Shown here in pieces: positions 27,749 through 36,595 of a stretch of 64,000 nucleotides of DNA. Under the pieces are notes generated by a model. It worked only from the letters and a program-made list of their open reading frames with translations. It searched no databases and was not told the DNA's origin. The translations under genes and the position numbers were made by a program. Positions within the stretch are counted from its first letter, which is position 1, and every line of letters starts with the position of its first letter. The stretch comes from Polaribacter cellanae (GTDB lineage Bacteria; Bacteroidota; Bacteroidia; Flavobacteriales; Flavobacteriaceae), in the NCBI RefSeq assembly GCF_017569185.1, contig NZ_CP071869.1, positions 2,098,001 through 2,162,000 of the forward strand. Reading direction: 5' to 3'.

Positions 27749-28015
27749 ATGCGAATCAATAAAAGACCTAAACTCCGAGTCAGCCTTTACCATTATAGTG
27801 ATGACTTTATGGGATTTCTATTGGCATTTAGAGCAACAGCAATCAAACAAGGTTGGACGTATCAAGAACTACAAACCGTAGTTTTTGACCAGACCGAAAA
27901 CATGACACCTTTTGAGATGTTTTTACATTTGATGCAGTATGCAGTCATTGTGAAAATGCCTAAAAGTGTCTATGTGAGAAGTGGAAAAATAATTCAAAAA
28001 AATAAAAAAAAGTAA
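27749..28015 (+). CDS. Small protein, first of three related genes
   Basis: The 88-residue protein (start MRINKR; an ATG at 27737 inside dam is an alternative) contains FRATAIKQGWTYQELQTVV. This fits a pattern shared by the next two genes: hydrophobic start, AxKxGW, an acidic helix, then an H/Q-rich end. No family is recognised. Confidence 0.6.
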   Translation: MRINKRPKLRVSLYHYSDDFMGFLLAFRATAIKQGWTYQELQTVVFDQTENMTPFEMFLHLMQYAVIVKMPKSVYVRSGKIIQKNKKK

Positions 28016-28033
28016 ACTTAAAAACAATTCAAT

Positions 28034-28237
28034 ATGGAACAAATCCAAAACAAAATGATTGACTTCGATTTTCGAGGTTTTAAAGGAACGACACAAGCGG
28101 TTTTAGAACTCTTCGAGCATCTTGCCAAACAAGAAGGCTGGAGTGCAGAAGAAATACAAACAGTCATTTCTGAAGCGACCAAACACGATGACGAAGACCA
28201 TCTCATCGCAACCATTTTGGAACACTGTAAATACTAA
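28034..28237 (+). CDS. Small acidic protein, second of three related genes
   Basis: The 67-residue protein contains FRGFKGTTQAVLELFEHLAK, GWSAEEIQTVISEA and ends HLIATILEHCKY. The homologue at 58074-58265 keeps the same pattern. The function is unknown. Small size and acidity would suit a regulatory or anti-defence role, but nothing in the sequence proves it. Confidence 0.68.
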   Translation: MEQIQNKMIDFDFRGFKGTTQAVLELFEHLAKQEGWSAEEIQTVISEATKHDDEDHLIATILEHCKY

Positions 28238-28256
28238 TCTTTTAAATTATAAAACA

Positions 28257-28472
28257 ATGGAAAAAGTAATTCAAAAAACCGTCAATCTCAATTTGATTGG
28301 AGTGGATGGAAATGCCTTTGTGATTATGGGATTCTTTCGAAGACAAGCCAAAAAAGAAGGTTGGACATCCGAAGAGATTGAACAAGTGATGGAAGAAGCG
28401 AAAAGTGGAAATTACCACCATTTGTTAGCAACCATAGAAAACCATTGCGAACCCAAAGATGAAACGGTATGA
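28257..28472 (+). CDS. Small acidic protein, third of three related genes
   Basis: The 71-residue protein (start MEKVIQK) repeats the pattern FFRRQAKKEGWTSEEIEQVMEEA and HLLATIENHC seen in the preceding gene, so these are tandem paralogues. Its stop overlaps the next start (ATGA at 28469). Confidence 0.65.
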   Translation: MEKVIQKTVNLNLIGVDGNAFVIMGFFRRQAKKEGWTSEEIEQVMEEAKSGNYHHLLATIENHCEPKDETV

Positions 28473-29080
28473 AAATCAGAGCACAAAAACGCATTGCGAT
28501 CTATTTAGAATTTCTAGCAGAACAACTCTCACAGACAACATTAAAACCAATTCATCCTGCTGTCATAAAACAGCTTTCTCGTGAAGAATTGATTCAGGTG
28601 GTCTGTTGGCTATTTCCAAGGAAATTTACCAAAGAGAGTTTAGCTCATAAGTCAGATGAATGGATGCATTCTATGGTTGGAAATGATGTAAATATCCTTT
28701 CGTATCTGATTGAACAAATCAATGATTCAATTACTAATACATTGGACTATTCACAATCGGAAGTGACAGATTTCTTTCAAAAAAGTCAAAACGAAATCCA
28801 TTATTTGGCGAATAAGCCTGTGGAACAATGGGATGCCTATGATACCGCTAATTATCATGCGCTACGCTCAAAGACCAATACCACTAAAAAGGTCTATGCA
28901 ATTTTCACTTCAGATGTGCTTGCAGAAGACGTTTACGTAGTGACTACCAAGCCTTCGTATTTCTTTGACACCAAAGAAGAAGCAGAAGCGGAAATTTATA
29001 ACATCATCAAAGAGCAACAGTTCAAACGTGATGAACTGACCATTCACTCGCTTTGGCAAATTCAAAATAATGAGTACTAA
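28469..29080 (+). CDS. Uncharacterised 203-residue protein
   Basis: This predicted soluble helical protein (about 203 residues) includes QLSREELIQVVCWLFPRKF and an acidic C-terminal half (FDTKEEAEAEIYNIIKEQQF). It is coupled to the gene before it by a 4-bp overlap. No family is recognised and block B has no counterpart. Confidence 0.65.
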   Translation: MKIRAQKRIAIYLEFLAEQLSQTTLKPIHPAVIKQLSREELIQVVCWLFPRKFTKESLAHKSDEWMHSMVGNDVNILSYLIEQINDSITNTLDYSQSEVTDFFQKSQNEIHYLANKPVEQWDAYDTANYHALRSKTNTTKKVYAIFTSDVLAEDVYVVTTKPSYFFDTKEEAEAEIYNIIKEQQFKRDELTIHSLWQIQNNEY

Positions 29081-29125
29081 CAATTAAATATGAATCCGTG
29101 CAATATGCACACAAAAAAAACTATT

Positions 29126-29665
29126 ATGAGTAAATCAAGTATTGTGGATGTTTTAATAGAAAACATTCAAACCGACCAAAATCTTCTACAAGAGGTAGAA
29201 GTAAAAATTGAAACCGCTAAAGACGAAAAACAAGCAATTGTAAACCGTCTAAAAGAACAGCAAAAAGATATTTCAGTCTTACTGAAATATGCGGATGAAG
29301 ACCAACAAGCAAAGATTACTGAATTGGGATTTGATTTTAATGAAAATCAGAAAACTGTAAATACGATTGCAACCGTTGCCTTTGACTTAATATTAAAAGC
29401 CAAAGACCATCAATTAAGCAATAATGCTTTGTATGAAGGTTATGTAAAAAGCTTGAAAAATAAAGAAGAAGCGGTTACGTATTCAGCATTTAATATCAAA
29501 TGTCGTTCGCTGTTCAATACACAGAAGTTACTTCGTAAAAAAGGGACAGACCCAAAATCCTCAAGAGAAGATATCATTTCTCTCAATGGACGTGTCTTAC
29601 CAAAGGAAGACAAACCAAAACCAAACAAAAAAGCCGATGAAAAAACTGGAAAAACAACCCAATAA
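29126..29665 (+). CDS. Uncharacterised coiled-coil protein (block A)
   Basis: The 179-residue protein has an N-terminal coiled coil (NLLQEVEVKIETAKDEKQAI, KEQQKDISVLLKYADEDQQ) and a Lys-rich tail. I chose the ATG at 29126 because the block B homologue (57414-57977) aligns from the same point (SSIVDVLIENI against TTVVDVLISNI). Its end overlaps the next gene by 29 bp, exactly as in block B. The function is unknown. Confidence 0.72.
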   Translation: MSKSSIVDVLIENIQTDQNLLQEVEVKIETAKDEKQAIVNRLKEQQKDISVLLKYADEDQQAKITELGFDFNENQKTVNTIATVAFDLILKAKDHQLSNNALYEGYVKSLKNKEEAVTYSAFNIKCRSLFNTQKLLRKKGTDPKSSREDIISLNGRVLPKEDKPKPNKKADEKTGKTTQ

Positions 29666-30065
29666 GCAGAAAGCGATTGATGTCGCTTTATGGCGAAATT
29701 TCAAACATCGAGTAGGTGGAGAAATAGTTGGAGTGATCCAAAGTATTGAGGGAGATTTTATTATAATTCCTCCCTCACATCCTACGTTTAAAGATGAAGA
29801 ATTTGAAACATTACCCATTGATTATTCTCAAATGGATTACAAACACATCCGAAATATGTATACGGATGTGGAAATACTACCCCATTGGGAAGAACTCAAA
29901 GGCGCATTCTCAAATATGGATGGTGAGTTATTGAGATTTATACTCGCTCGTAAAATTCCCATAGAAAAATTCATTCGTTATGAATTGGCGTGTCGTGGAT
30001 TTAATGCTGACCATATTTGGGTTGGATTTAAAGAAGCTGAAAATGTTTGGCTTACAGACAATTAA
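29637..30065 (+). CDS. Uncharacterised 142-residue protein (block A)
   Basis: The protein (start MKKLEKQPNK) contains ALWRNFKHRVGGEIVGVIQSIEG, suggesting a small beta-barrel start, and RKIPIEKFIRYELACRGF. The homologue at 57020-57442 is clearly related along its length. It overlaps the preceding gene, which implies translational coupling. No family is recognised. Confidence 0.72.
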   Translation: MKKLEKQPNKQKAIDVALWRNFKHRVGGEIVGVIQSIEGDFIIIPPSHPTFKDEEFETLPIDYSQMDYKHIRNMYTDVEILPHWEELKGAFSNMDGELLRFILARKIPIEKFIRYELACRGFNADHIWVGFKEAENVWLTDN

Positions 30066-30092
30066 ACAATCATTGGAATTTATCAATGATAC

Positions 30093-30114
30093 AAACGCCA
30101 TTACAATGGCGTTT
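30093..30114 (+). terminator. Terminator at the end of the block A operon
   Basis: AAACGCCATT and AATGGCGTTT pair with a 2-nt loop between the operon and the integrase gene at 30130. Confidence 0.7.
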
Positions 30115-30129
30115 TGTTTCCAAAAAACT

Positions 30130-31098
30130 ATGCACATACATACCCCATCACAATTTCATACAACTTCATATCGTTTAGAGACGCTGTTTGATGATTACAT
30201 TTCTGAATGTATTTACAGCAAACAGTTAAGACCAAAAACAGTGAGAGGATATAAAGAAGTATATGCTGTTTTTCAAAAAATGATGCCTGAAATTCTTTTT
30301 GTTAAAGACCTACAAGTTTTTGTGATGGCAGAATTTTTAAAGAGAGTAAGTGTAAGAGAACGCATGGTAGGAAAAGATACAAAGGTAACGGGTGTAAAGG
30401 CATCGACCATTAACACCTATCACACCAAACTCATAGTGTTTTTTAGATGGTTAGAAGGTAGAGGGTATCTAAAAGAAATCATTACACCAAAAATGGTCAA
30501 ACCTCCAAAACCTAATTACCAAGATGGGAAAGCATTGTCACCAACAGAAGTTTCTAAAATTATTGGTGCTATTACTTTGGATGGAATGCAAACAGTCTTT
30601 ACCTATAAAAGAGATATCGTATTGGTCAGTTTACTCTTATATACAGGTATTCGAAAGGGAGAACTATTAGGGCTACGAATACAAGACATCGACTTTCAAA
30701 AGCGCACCTTATTTATAAATGGAGCCACCTCTAAGTCTAAAAAAGGACGTTTTATTCCATTACATTACTCTTTGTTGACCCATTTATCTTCTTATTTAGA
30801 AGAGCGAAAAAAAATAGGCTACAAGCACCCACAATTAATTATTTCAAGTAAAAGTGATACCCCATTATCAGAACATGGACTCAAACATTGGGTCAATAAA
30901 TACGTAAAACTCTCTCAAGTACCATTTCACTTACATCGGTTCCGTCATACGTTTGCCTGTAGTTTAGCCAAAGCCAATGCAGACATTGTCAGCATTATGA
31001 ATGTGATGGGGCATTCTTCCTTACGAGTAACCGAAGGATATTTACGCTCCATAAAATCAGAAGGTTCAAGAAATTTTATAGAACAACTCAATTTTTAA
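30130..31098 (+). CDS. Tyrosine integrase next to a tRNA fragment
   Basis: The 322-residue recombinase (start MHIHTPSQ; upstream in-frame codons run back into the preceding gene and the terminator, so I rejected a longer form) has the active-site set TGIRKGELLGL, HLHRFRHTFACS, MGHSSLRVTEGY. The N-terminal core-binding domain spans about 15-120. A tRNA 3' end lies 190 bp downstream, the usual attachment position, so this is probably the integrase of the block A element. Confidence 0.88.
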   Translation: MHIHTPSQFHTTSYRLETLFDDYISECIYSKQLRPKTVRGYKEVYAVFQKMMPEILFVKDLQVFVMAEFLKRVSVRERMVGKDTKVTGVKASTINTYHTKLIVFFRWLEGRGYLKEIITPKMVKPPKPNYQDGKALSPTEVSKIIGAITLDGMQTVFTYKRDIVLVSLLLYTGIRKGELLGLRIQDIDFQKRTLFINGATSKSKKGRFIPLHYSLLTHLSSYLEERKKIGYKHPQLIISSKSDTPLSEHGLKHWVNKYVKLSQVPFHLHRFRHTFACSLAKANADIVSIMNVMGHSSLRVTEGYLRSIKSEGSRNFIEQLNF

Positions 31099-31290
31099 TG
31101 TTAGATCCTAAAACAAAATATGCTATACTTTAAAAGTCGACATTATTCATTTTTTAATGGATAGGTGTTACTTCAAAAGAGATAAAAAAATGCGGAGAGG
31201 TGGTCATTGAAAAGTTTGTAAAAAAAGTATCAAATCGACCTAAACGCCTTATAAAATAGGCTAATATCGGAATCGCCCAATGACCTGATT

Positions 31291-31333
31291 CCTTGCACTG
31301 AGGAGGTGGCAGGTTCAAGTCCTGTCGGGTCCA
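31291..31333 (+). other. tRNA 3'-end fragment, probable attachment site
   Basis: A T-arm (GCAGG, loop TTCAAGT, CCTGT), the acceptor strand CGGGTCC and discriminator A form a normal tRNA 3' end, with an anticodon-arm-like segment before it. No matching 5' half (a GGACCCG acceptor strand) precedes it, so it is not a working tRNA. It lies between two integrase genes (30130-31098 and 31464-32357) and probably marks an integration junction. The isotype could not be fixed. The rest of 31099-31463 shows no gene. AATCGCCC is repeated at 31271 and 31336. Confidence 0.7.
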
Positions 31334-31463
31334 CAAATCGCCCTTATATTTTCACGTTTTAGCGGAAATAAACCCCTAAAAAACACCCTTCTTCGACCAC
31401 CTCTTTACTAAGGCTGGTCACAAAATCCTCTTTTTAAAGTAACGCTTATCTGCAACAATTTAT

Positions 31464-32357
31464 ATGCAATTAGCTATTTTATTAGAGGATTTTTGTCATG
31501 AATCCACCTACATTCGAGGAGTTTCAAAAAACACCATCAGACGGTATCGTCAAAATATCAGTTACTTTATTACAGCGACAGACAGCCAAACAATACAAAA
31601 AGTAAACGAGCAAGTAGTTAAAAAATTCTTTTTACACGGAAGAATTGAAAAACAATGGAAAACATCCTCTTACAGAACCTACTATATGACTTTAGTAGTT
31701 TTTTTCAGGTGGTGTATCAAGCAAGGACATTTAGAACAAAACCCTATGGAAGATTTTCAGTTGCCCATATTAGAAAAATCACTTCCAAAGAAATTAAAAA
31801 AACAAGAAGCCTTGCTATTGTTAGAATATGCCTATAACTATCCATATACCCAAAGCTATCTAAAGTACAGAAACCACGCTATTTTCTCTACATTTTTATT
31901 TGCGGGACTTCGCAAGAGCGAACTTTTACATTTAAAACTCTCGGACGTAGACCTTGAGAACCTAACGCTCTTTGTAAGGCAAGGAAAGGGCAATAAAGAC
32001 CGTATTATTCCTATTAGCTATACATTGGCTCAAAGTTTAAATCGATACTTGTTAGCGCGTAAAAAAAGCCGAAAAACATGTCCAGAGTTTTTTACATCTT
32101 CCAATCGTAATGGCGGTTTTACAGCATCAGGATTAAAAATCATAACCAAACAAATAAAAACAGCATCAAAATTAGATTTTACAATTCATAAGTTACGTCA
32201 TACGTTTGCAACACTAATGTTAGAAGGCGGATGTGATATTTTCAGTCTTTCGAAAATGATGGGACACAGTGATATTAAAACTACCACAATTTACCTTTCA
32301 GCAACTGCGGAACATTTACGTTCCCAAGTAACCAAGCACCCACTCAACAGAAAGTAA
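31464..32357 (+). CDS. Tyrosine recombinase (XerC/D-like)
   Basis: The 297-residue recombinase has an N-terminal SAM-like domain and a complete active site: AGLRKSELLHL, KGNKDR, HKLRHTFAT, MGHSDIKTTTIYL. It starts a new forward gene group with the Rep-like gene at 32410. It may be the integrase of a second element that begins at the tRNA fragment, or a resolvase of plasmid dimers. Confidence 0.9.
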   Translation: MQLAILLEDFCHESTYIRGVSKNTIRRYRQNISYFITATDSQTIQKVNEQVVKKFFLHGRIEKQWKTSSYRTYYMTLVVFFRWCIKQGHLEQNPMEDFQLPILEKSLPKKLKKQEALLLLEYAYNYPYTQSYLKYRNHAIFSTFLFAGLRKSELLHLKLSDVDLENLTLFVRQGKGNKDRIIPISYTLAQSLNRYLLARKKSRKTCPEFFTSSNRNGGFTASGLKIITKQIKTASKLDFTIHKLRHTFATLMLEGGCDIFSLSKMMGHSDIKTTTIYLSATAEHLRSQVTKHPLNRK

Positions 32358-32409
32358 TACCATTTCTTGTCCCTATCATCAGCATCCTATGACAAGGTAA
32401 AGTTATAAA

Positions 32410-32958
32410 ATGTCTTATTATAAAAATACCACCCAAGTACCCAATGAACTTATTGACACCTTGATGAAAACACTCCCTACAAGTGAATTTAAAATTCTAC
32501 TACTTATCATCAGAAGAACCACAGGAATGGTTGATAGGAATGATAATACCAAACGTGTGCAAAGAGCTTGGATGAGCCAAAAATTATTTAAAATGTGTTG
32601 CAATTTATCAGGAAGAGCAGTATCTACTGGAATTGATTATTTAGTAAAAAAAGGACTCATAGAAGTCACTGATTTTAATGGAAACATCCTGGACACTCCA
32701 AAGCAACGAAGAGGAAAATTACGTCTGTATTTTGCAAGCCGTTTACGGCTTGATTCCAAGGAATCTCCAAAGAAAAAAAATAAAGCTTGTGAACTGAATT
32801 GCAACAACCCAGTGACCCCAGTTCACACAATAAAACTAACAGAGATAAAACCATCTTGTGATATGATTACACAAGGGGTGAAACGATTATCAGATACAGA
32901 ACGCTACCAAGAGATACAGCAAAAAATAGCAAACACAGCACATCAAAGAACCGACTAA
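32410..32958 (+). CDS. Replication-protein-like winged-helix protein
   Basis: This 182-residue protein opens with TQVPNELIDTLMKTLPTSEFKILLLIIRRTTG, like the N-terminal DNA-binding domain of phage replication protein O and plasmid Rep families. A Lys-rich linker follows. The protein at 62748-63266 has the same opening logic (TPVPNVFFDAQIGNLSGSAIRVYLKIVRNLLGW) and is also next to an integrase. It may bind an origin, but no iterons are visible beside it. Confidence 0.65.
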   Translation: MSYYKNTTQVPNELIDTLMKTLPTSEFKILLLIIRRTTGMVDRNDNTKRVQRAWMSQKLFKMCCNLSGRAVSTGIDYLVKKGLIEVTDFNGNILDTPKQRRGKLRLYFASRLRLDSKESPKKKNKACELNCNNPVTPVHTIKLTEIKPSCDMITQGVKRLSDTERYQEIQQKIANTAHQRTD

Positions 32959-33068
32959 TCCACAAGCTATCCACTAAACGTTCGAGGACCCTCGATTTTT
33001 TTTGGTATTTATTACAATTTTTTGCTCCTTTTGGAACTTGCAATCTTTTTTTAGTATGTAAAAAGGCA

Positions 33069-33089
33069 ATGAGTAACCCCATGCCTTTC
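33069..33089 (+). terminator. Weak hairpin before the XRE-like gene
   Basis: AAGGCA and TGCCTT pair across a short loop just upstream of 33101. It may be a terminator of the Rep-like gene or an operator. Confidence 0.35.
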
Positions 33090-33100
33090 TACATTATTTT

Positions 33101-33451
33101 ATGACTCAAACAACAACAAAAAATCTTTCTGCGATTCGAAAGGCGTCCTATTTGAAACTAAACGACCTTTCTCATATTCTCGGAATTGATGCTGCTAATT
33201 TAAGCCGCTTTGAAGATGGAAAACCATACCCCAAAGCCCTAGTAGGGTATCATATCCTTTTTAATTTATCAATACAAAACAACATTAGACAAGTTTTTAA
33301 ACAAGGCTACAAGGAATTAATGCATCGTGCTTTTCAATTATTAGAAGAGTTACAACAGAAAAGTCATACCATTAAAAACAATTTACGCATTGAAGGAGTG
33401 CATAAAATTATTGAACGATTGGTAACACTTGATGAAGCTCATGGAAAATAA
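33101..33451 (+). CDS. XRE-like HTH protein
   Basis: The 116-residue protein has an N-terminal HTH (SAIRKASYLKLNDLSHILGIDAANLSRFEDGKPYP) and a helical C-terminal half. It overlaps the next gene by 11 bp, so the two form an operon. It is probably a regulator of the Rep/RuvC-like group. Confidence 0.75.
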   Translation: MTQTTTKNLSAIRKASYLKLNDLSHILGIDAANLSRFEDGKPYPKALVGYHILFNLSIQNNIRQVFKQGYKELMHRAFQLLEELQQKSHTIKNNLRIEGVHKIIERLVTLDEAHGK

Positions 33452-33926
33452 GACCATATTGGCATTGTACCCAAATAGAAGGGGAATTGCTTATGCGCTT
33501 TTTCATGACAAAGATTTGGTAGACTATGGAATTAAAAATACCTATCCTTTTCATTTAAAAAAGACCCACCGAAAAATACAACAGTTTTTATCGTATTACA
33601 AACCTGATATTGTGATTTCAAGAAATATCAATGATTTAAAAAAGAACCAATCTAAAAAAACACAACGTATCATTGATATGATTTGTACCGAAGCCAAATT
33701 GCAAAAATTAGAAGTCTTTAGTTACACACGAACACAAATAAAACAGGTATTTGTGAACTTTAAATGCACAACCAAATTTGAAATCTCCAAAAAATTGATG
33801 GAATGGTTTTCTGAATTAAGAGCCTATGAATTTCCGAAAAGGAAGAGTTTTATGACAGAAGATTATAATACAGGTTTCTTTGATGCCGTGAGTTTGGCGG
33901 TGGTGCATTGGTATTTTAATGATTGA
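33441..33926 (+). CDS. RuvC-like RNase H-fold protein with altered first acidic residue
   Basis: The 161-residue protein follows the RuvC layout. An initial strand (TILALYPNRRGIAYALF) is followed by KPDIVISRN and a helical region, and the end (EDYNTGFFDAVSLAVVHWYF) matches the acidic C-terminal helix. Where RuvC has its first catalytic Asp (GIDPG) this protein has Tyr10 (ALYPN), so cleavage activity is doubtful unless another acid substitutes. An ATG at 33429 would add four residues. Confidence 0.55.
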   Translation: MENKTILALYPNRRGIAYALFHDKDLVDYGIKNTYPFHLKKTHRKIQQFLSYYKPDIVISRNINDLKKNQSKKTQRIIDMICTEAKLQKLEVFSYTRTQIKQVFVNFKCTTKFEISKKLMEWFSELRAYEFPKRKSFMTEDYNTGFFDAVSLAVVHWYFND

Positions 33927-33955
33927 TTAATTTATTTCTTAAAATCATTAATAAA

Positions 33956-35839
33956 TTATCCTTTAAAAGGAATGGGGTCAGACCATATTCTTTTACTTGG
34001 AGTATAGTATTTTTTAATTATTAAATTATACTCCTTACAGTTTTCTATACAAGCACCATTAGTATCTATTATGTATTTAGAATTATTAAAATTTAATACT
34101 TCTAAAATATTATGGCTTTCCATAAATTTAATCTCTTTAAAAATGGGAGGGATTAGATATAGTCCATTAAAATTCATAATTCCAAAAGCAATTTTATCTT
34201 GTATATTATAACTAATTTTATCACTTATAAAAATTAATTCTTTAAAATAATTTACTTTTGAAATATCAAAATAATCTTTACCTATAATTTTATTTTTGGA
34301 AAAGTTATAAATTGTTTTACGCTTTATATCTATAGGATTATCAATTTTAAAAGTTTTTTTATTTACAATTCCTAAAAAACGATACGATCTTTCTAATATT
34401 GTATCATTTTCAATATGTATAAATTCAATTTTCTTTTTAGAGAAAGACATTTCTAATAAAATATTTTTATTACTTTTTGGAGAAGAAAATATGGTGTTTT
34501 TTATATTAGAAAAAGACACATTACTGTAATTTTTTATTATTTTACTAATAGATGTTTTTTGATAAATATTCTTTTGTGGCAAATCATTTAGTAAAATAAA
34601 AGAAGGCTCTTTTTGAGAACCTAATTTACAGATAAACAAAAGTTTATTGGTTTTTGGTAATTCAATAATATTAAGGATTTTTACAAAACAAAACTTACTT
34701 TTATTTTCTGGAAAATATTTTGAACAATCAAATTTAGATAATGATAGAACTTCTCCTTTATTACTTATAAGGTCTTCTGATTTTTCCATAACTCCAGTTT
34801 TCTTATTTTTAGAGTTAGATGGAGTATAGTATGTTCCTTTAAAATGTTTTTTAGAATCATTTAAAGGTTCTATAGATTTATATTTTCTTGTCACAATCTC
34901 ACCTAAATTATTTATAAAATAGTAATCGTAATCATATGAAATAGCGTCTTTTTTATCAATTACTAAAAAAAATCCTATACCTACAGAGGTTATTTCTACA
35001 AATTTAGAAGTCTCAAATGTGTAGACCTCATTACCTTTTTTATCAATTATATGAGAAAAATTTTGTTCAGTTACAATAGCATAATTATATTTAAAATCAG
35101 TGCAAGAATCATATTTAAAAGGAATGTCGTTGAATTTTTCTGAATGACTTATGTATCCATACTTGTTGAATTTTTTAGCTACACTAAAATCTTCAAACAC
35201 ATCTCCAATAAAAAAATAACGAGGATCATTTTTAAGGTTTTCAATCTTAAATAAATAATTTTTATTCCCCTTGTCATCTTCTACAACTCTTGTTTCTTTA
35301 GAAAAATCTTTAGATAAATTTGTTGCAATATCTATGTTCTTTTTATAGTTTTTCAGTACTTCAAATCCTTCTTTTTTTCTTGGATCATTATTCGAAATCT
35401 TTTTTAGTTCTTTCGCATATAATTCTAACCTTTTTTCCCATTGTTCTATTTTTTCATCAAAAGCATCAAAATTTTCATTTACTTTTGTTTGTAAATTGAA
35501 CATTTTTTCAAAATATTCTCTCCTAAAGAACTCACTTTTTTCAGGAGCAAAAAAGGTTTTATTATCTAATGTAATAAAAACAAAATTTTGGTTGACGATA
35601 CCTCCATTGTTATCAATATTTAACTTTTCTGCATTTCCTATGTTGGTAAGTTTTTTTACTGTTCCAGAGTTAGTTAGATTAAAAGACATAGGAAGTCTTC
35701 TTGAATCTTTTGGAGTTTTCTTTAATAAAGCATTGATTTCTATATTTGTTGGAAAATCTTTGTCTTTGATTTCTTGTGCAATGCTATGTAACTGAAATGC
35801 CATAAAAAAAAGACTAAAAAAAACAGTTTTTCTAATCAT
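33956..35839 (-). CDS. Secreted 627-residue protein of unknown function
   Basis: A clear signal peptide (about 1-21, ending SIAQ) is followed by a segment with the motif NSGTVKKLTNIGNAEKLN (about residues 56-73). Next come a coiled-coil helical stretch (about 105-175) and a long strand-rich part with Tyr/Asn-rich repeats. No enzyme motif is visible. It overlaps by four bases the gene for the 220-residue membrane protein, whose C-terminal tail carries a matching motif. The two proteins probably meet in the periplasm. Confidence 0.72.
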   Translation of the reverse strand: MIRKTVFFSLFFMAFQLHSIAQEIKDKDFPTNIEINALLKKTPKDSRRLPMSFNLTNSGTVKKLTNIGNAEKLNIDNNGGIVNQNFVFITLDNKTFFAPEKSEFFRREYFEKMFNLQTKVNENFDAFDEKIEQWEKRLELYAKELKKISNNDPRKKEGFEVLKNYKKNIDIATNLSKDFSKETRVVEDDKGNKNYLFKIENLKNDPRYFFIGDVFEDFSVAKKFNKYGYISHSEKFNDIPFKYDSCTDFKYNYAIVTEQNFSHIIDKKGNEVYTFETSKFVEITSVGIGFFLVIDKKDAISYDYDYYFINNLGEIVTRKYKSIEPLNDSKKHFKGTYYTPSNSKNKKTGVMEKSEDLISNKGEVLSLSKFDCSKYFPENKSKFCFVKILNIIELPKTNKLLFICKLGSQKEPSFILLNDLPQKNIYQKTSISKIIKNYSNVSFSNIKNTIFSSPKSNKNILLEMSFSKKKIEFIHIENDTILERSYRFLGIVNKKTFKIDNPIDIKRKTIYNFSKNKIIGKDYFDISKVNYFKELIFISDKISYNIQDKIAFGIMNFNGLYLIPPIFKEIKFMESHNILEVLNFNNSKYIIDTNGACIENCKEYNLIIKKYYTPSKRIWSDPIPFKG

Positions 35840-36498
35840 AAATTTACTTCTTTAACATTACCAAAATTATTAATCTGTTCTATTTTGCCACTATCTTTAA
35901 CTTGAATATGAATATTCATATTATTGATGTTTTTAGGTAAACTATCTTTTTTTATTTTAGTAGTATCTAATACTTTTTTTTGAATCAAAGGTTCTAGTAC
36001 TTCTTTTTTTTCTGTATTTATAAAATCATATTGGATTAAAATTATAGGTATTATTATTGCAAAACAAATAACAAAACCGTAAAGAATTTGTTTAGTGGAA
36101 AATCTTTTTTTCGGTTTTTTATTAGATGGATTTTTATTTTTAAGAACAGGTTGTTTAGTTTTTATATCATAGATGCATGTTTCATAAGTTAACACTAATT
36201 CACGCAGACATTCTATTTCTTCAATATCGAAATTTCTTACATATTTGTTAGACGGAGTTTTATTAGCTTTAAAAAACTGATAAACTCTAGAAGCAGAAAT
36301 TTTGAAATCTTTTGAAATAAAATGCTGTGTATCAACTCTTAACTTTTCCCAAAAAGCATTTTCCGCATTATAAGATTTTTGTTTGAATATTTTTAAATCT
36401 TCTTCACTTTCTTGATAGAAAATAGGGTAAAACTCTTCAGTATTTTTTAAAAGCACAGATGCTTCTTTAAGTGAAAATGATTCGTTTTTACTACTCAT
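35836..36498 (-). CDS. Single-TM protein with cytoplasmic helical domain, partner of the secreted protein
   Basis: The 220-residue protein has a cytoplasmic part of about 130 residues that includes an HTH-like stretch (ISASRVYQFFKANKTPSNKY). One TM helix follows (about 137-156, ILYGFVICFAIIIPIILI), and the periplasmic tail ends DSGKIEQINNFGNVKEVNL. That ending aligns without gaps to residues 58-76 of the downstream secreted protein. The layout resembles a signal-relay or anti-sigma arrangement, but I cannot name the family. Confidence 0.65.
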   Translation of the reverse strand: MSSKNESFSLKEASVLLKNTEEFYPIFYQESEEDLKIFKQKSYNAENAFWEKLRVDTQHFISKDFKISASRVYQFFKANKTPSNKYVRNFDIEEIECLRELVLTYETCIYDIKTKQPVLKNKNPSNKKPKKRFSTKQILYGFVICFAIIIPIILIQYDFINTEKKEVLEPLIQKKVLDTTKIKKDSLPKNINNMNIHIQVKDSGKIEQINNFGNVKEVNL

Positions 36499-36595
36499 AG
36501 CTTGTTTTTTTTAGCTTCTCTATCTGTGTATAACTCCTTTACCTTATTTAGAGTTGTGTTTAAATATACTTAAAATCAATTTAATACTTACAATT

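Noticed and set aside
29980..30129. A longer start for the integrase at 30130
   Set aside because: The extra residues are out-of-frame readings of the preceding gene and its terminator.
31154..31336. A 60-codon reverse frame (opening MWTRQDLNLPPPQC)
   Set aside because: It is the complement of the tRNA 3' end, a well-known source of false proteins, and has no independent support.
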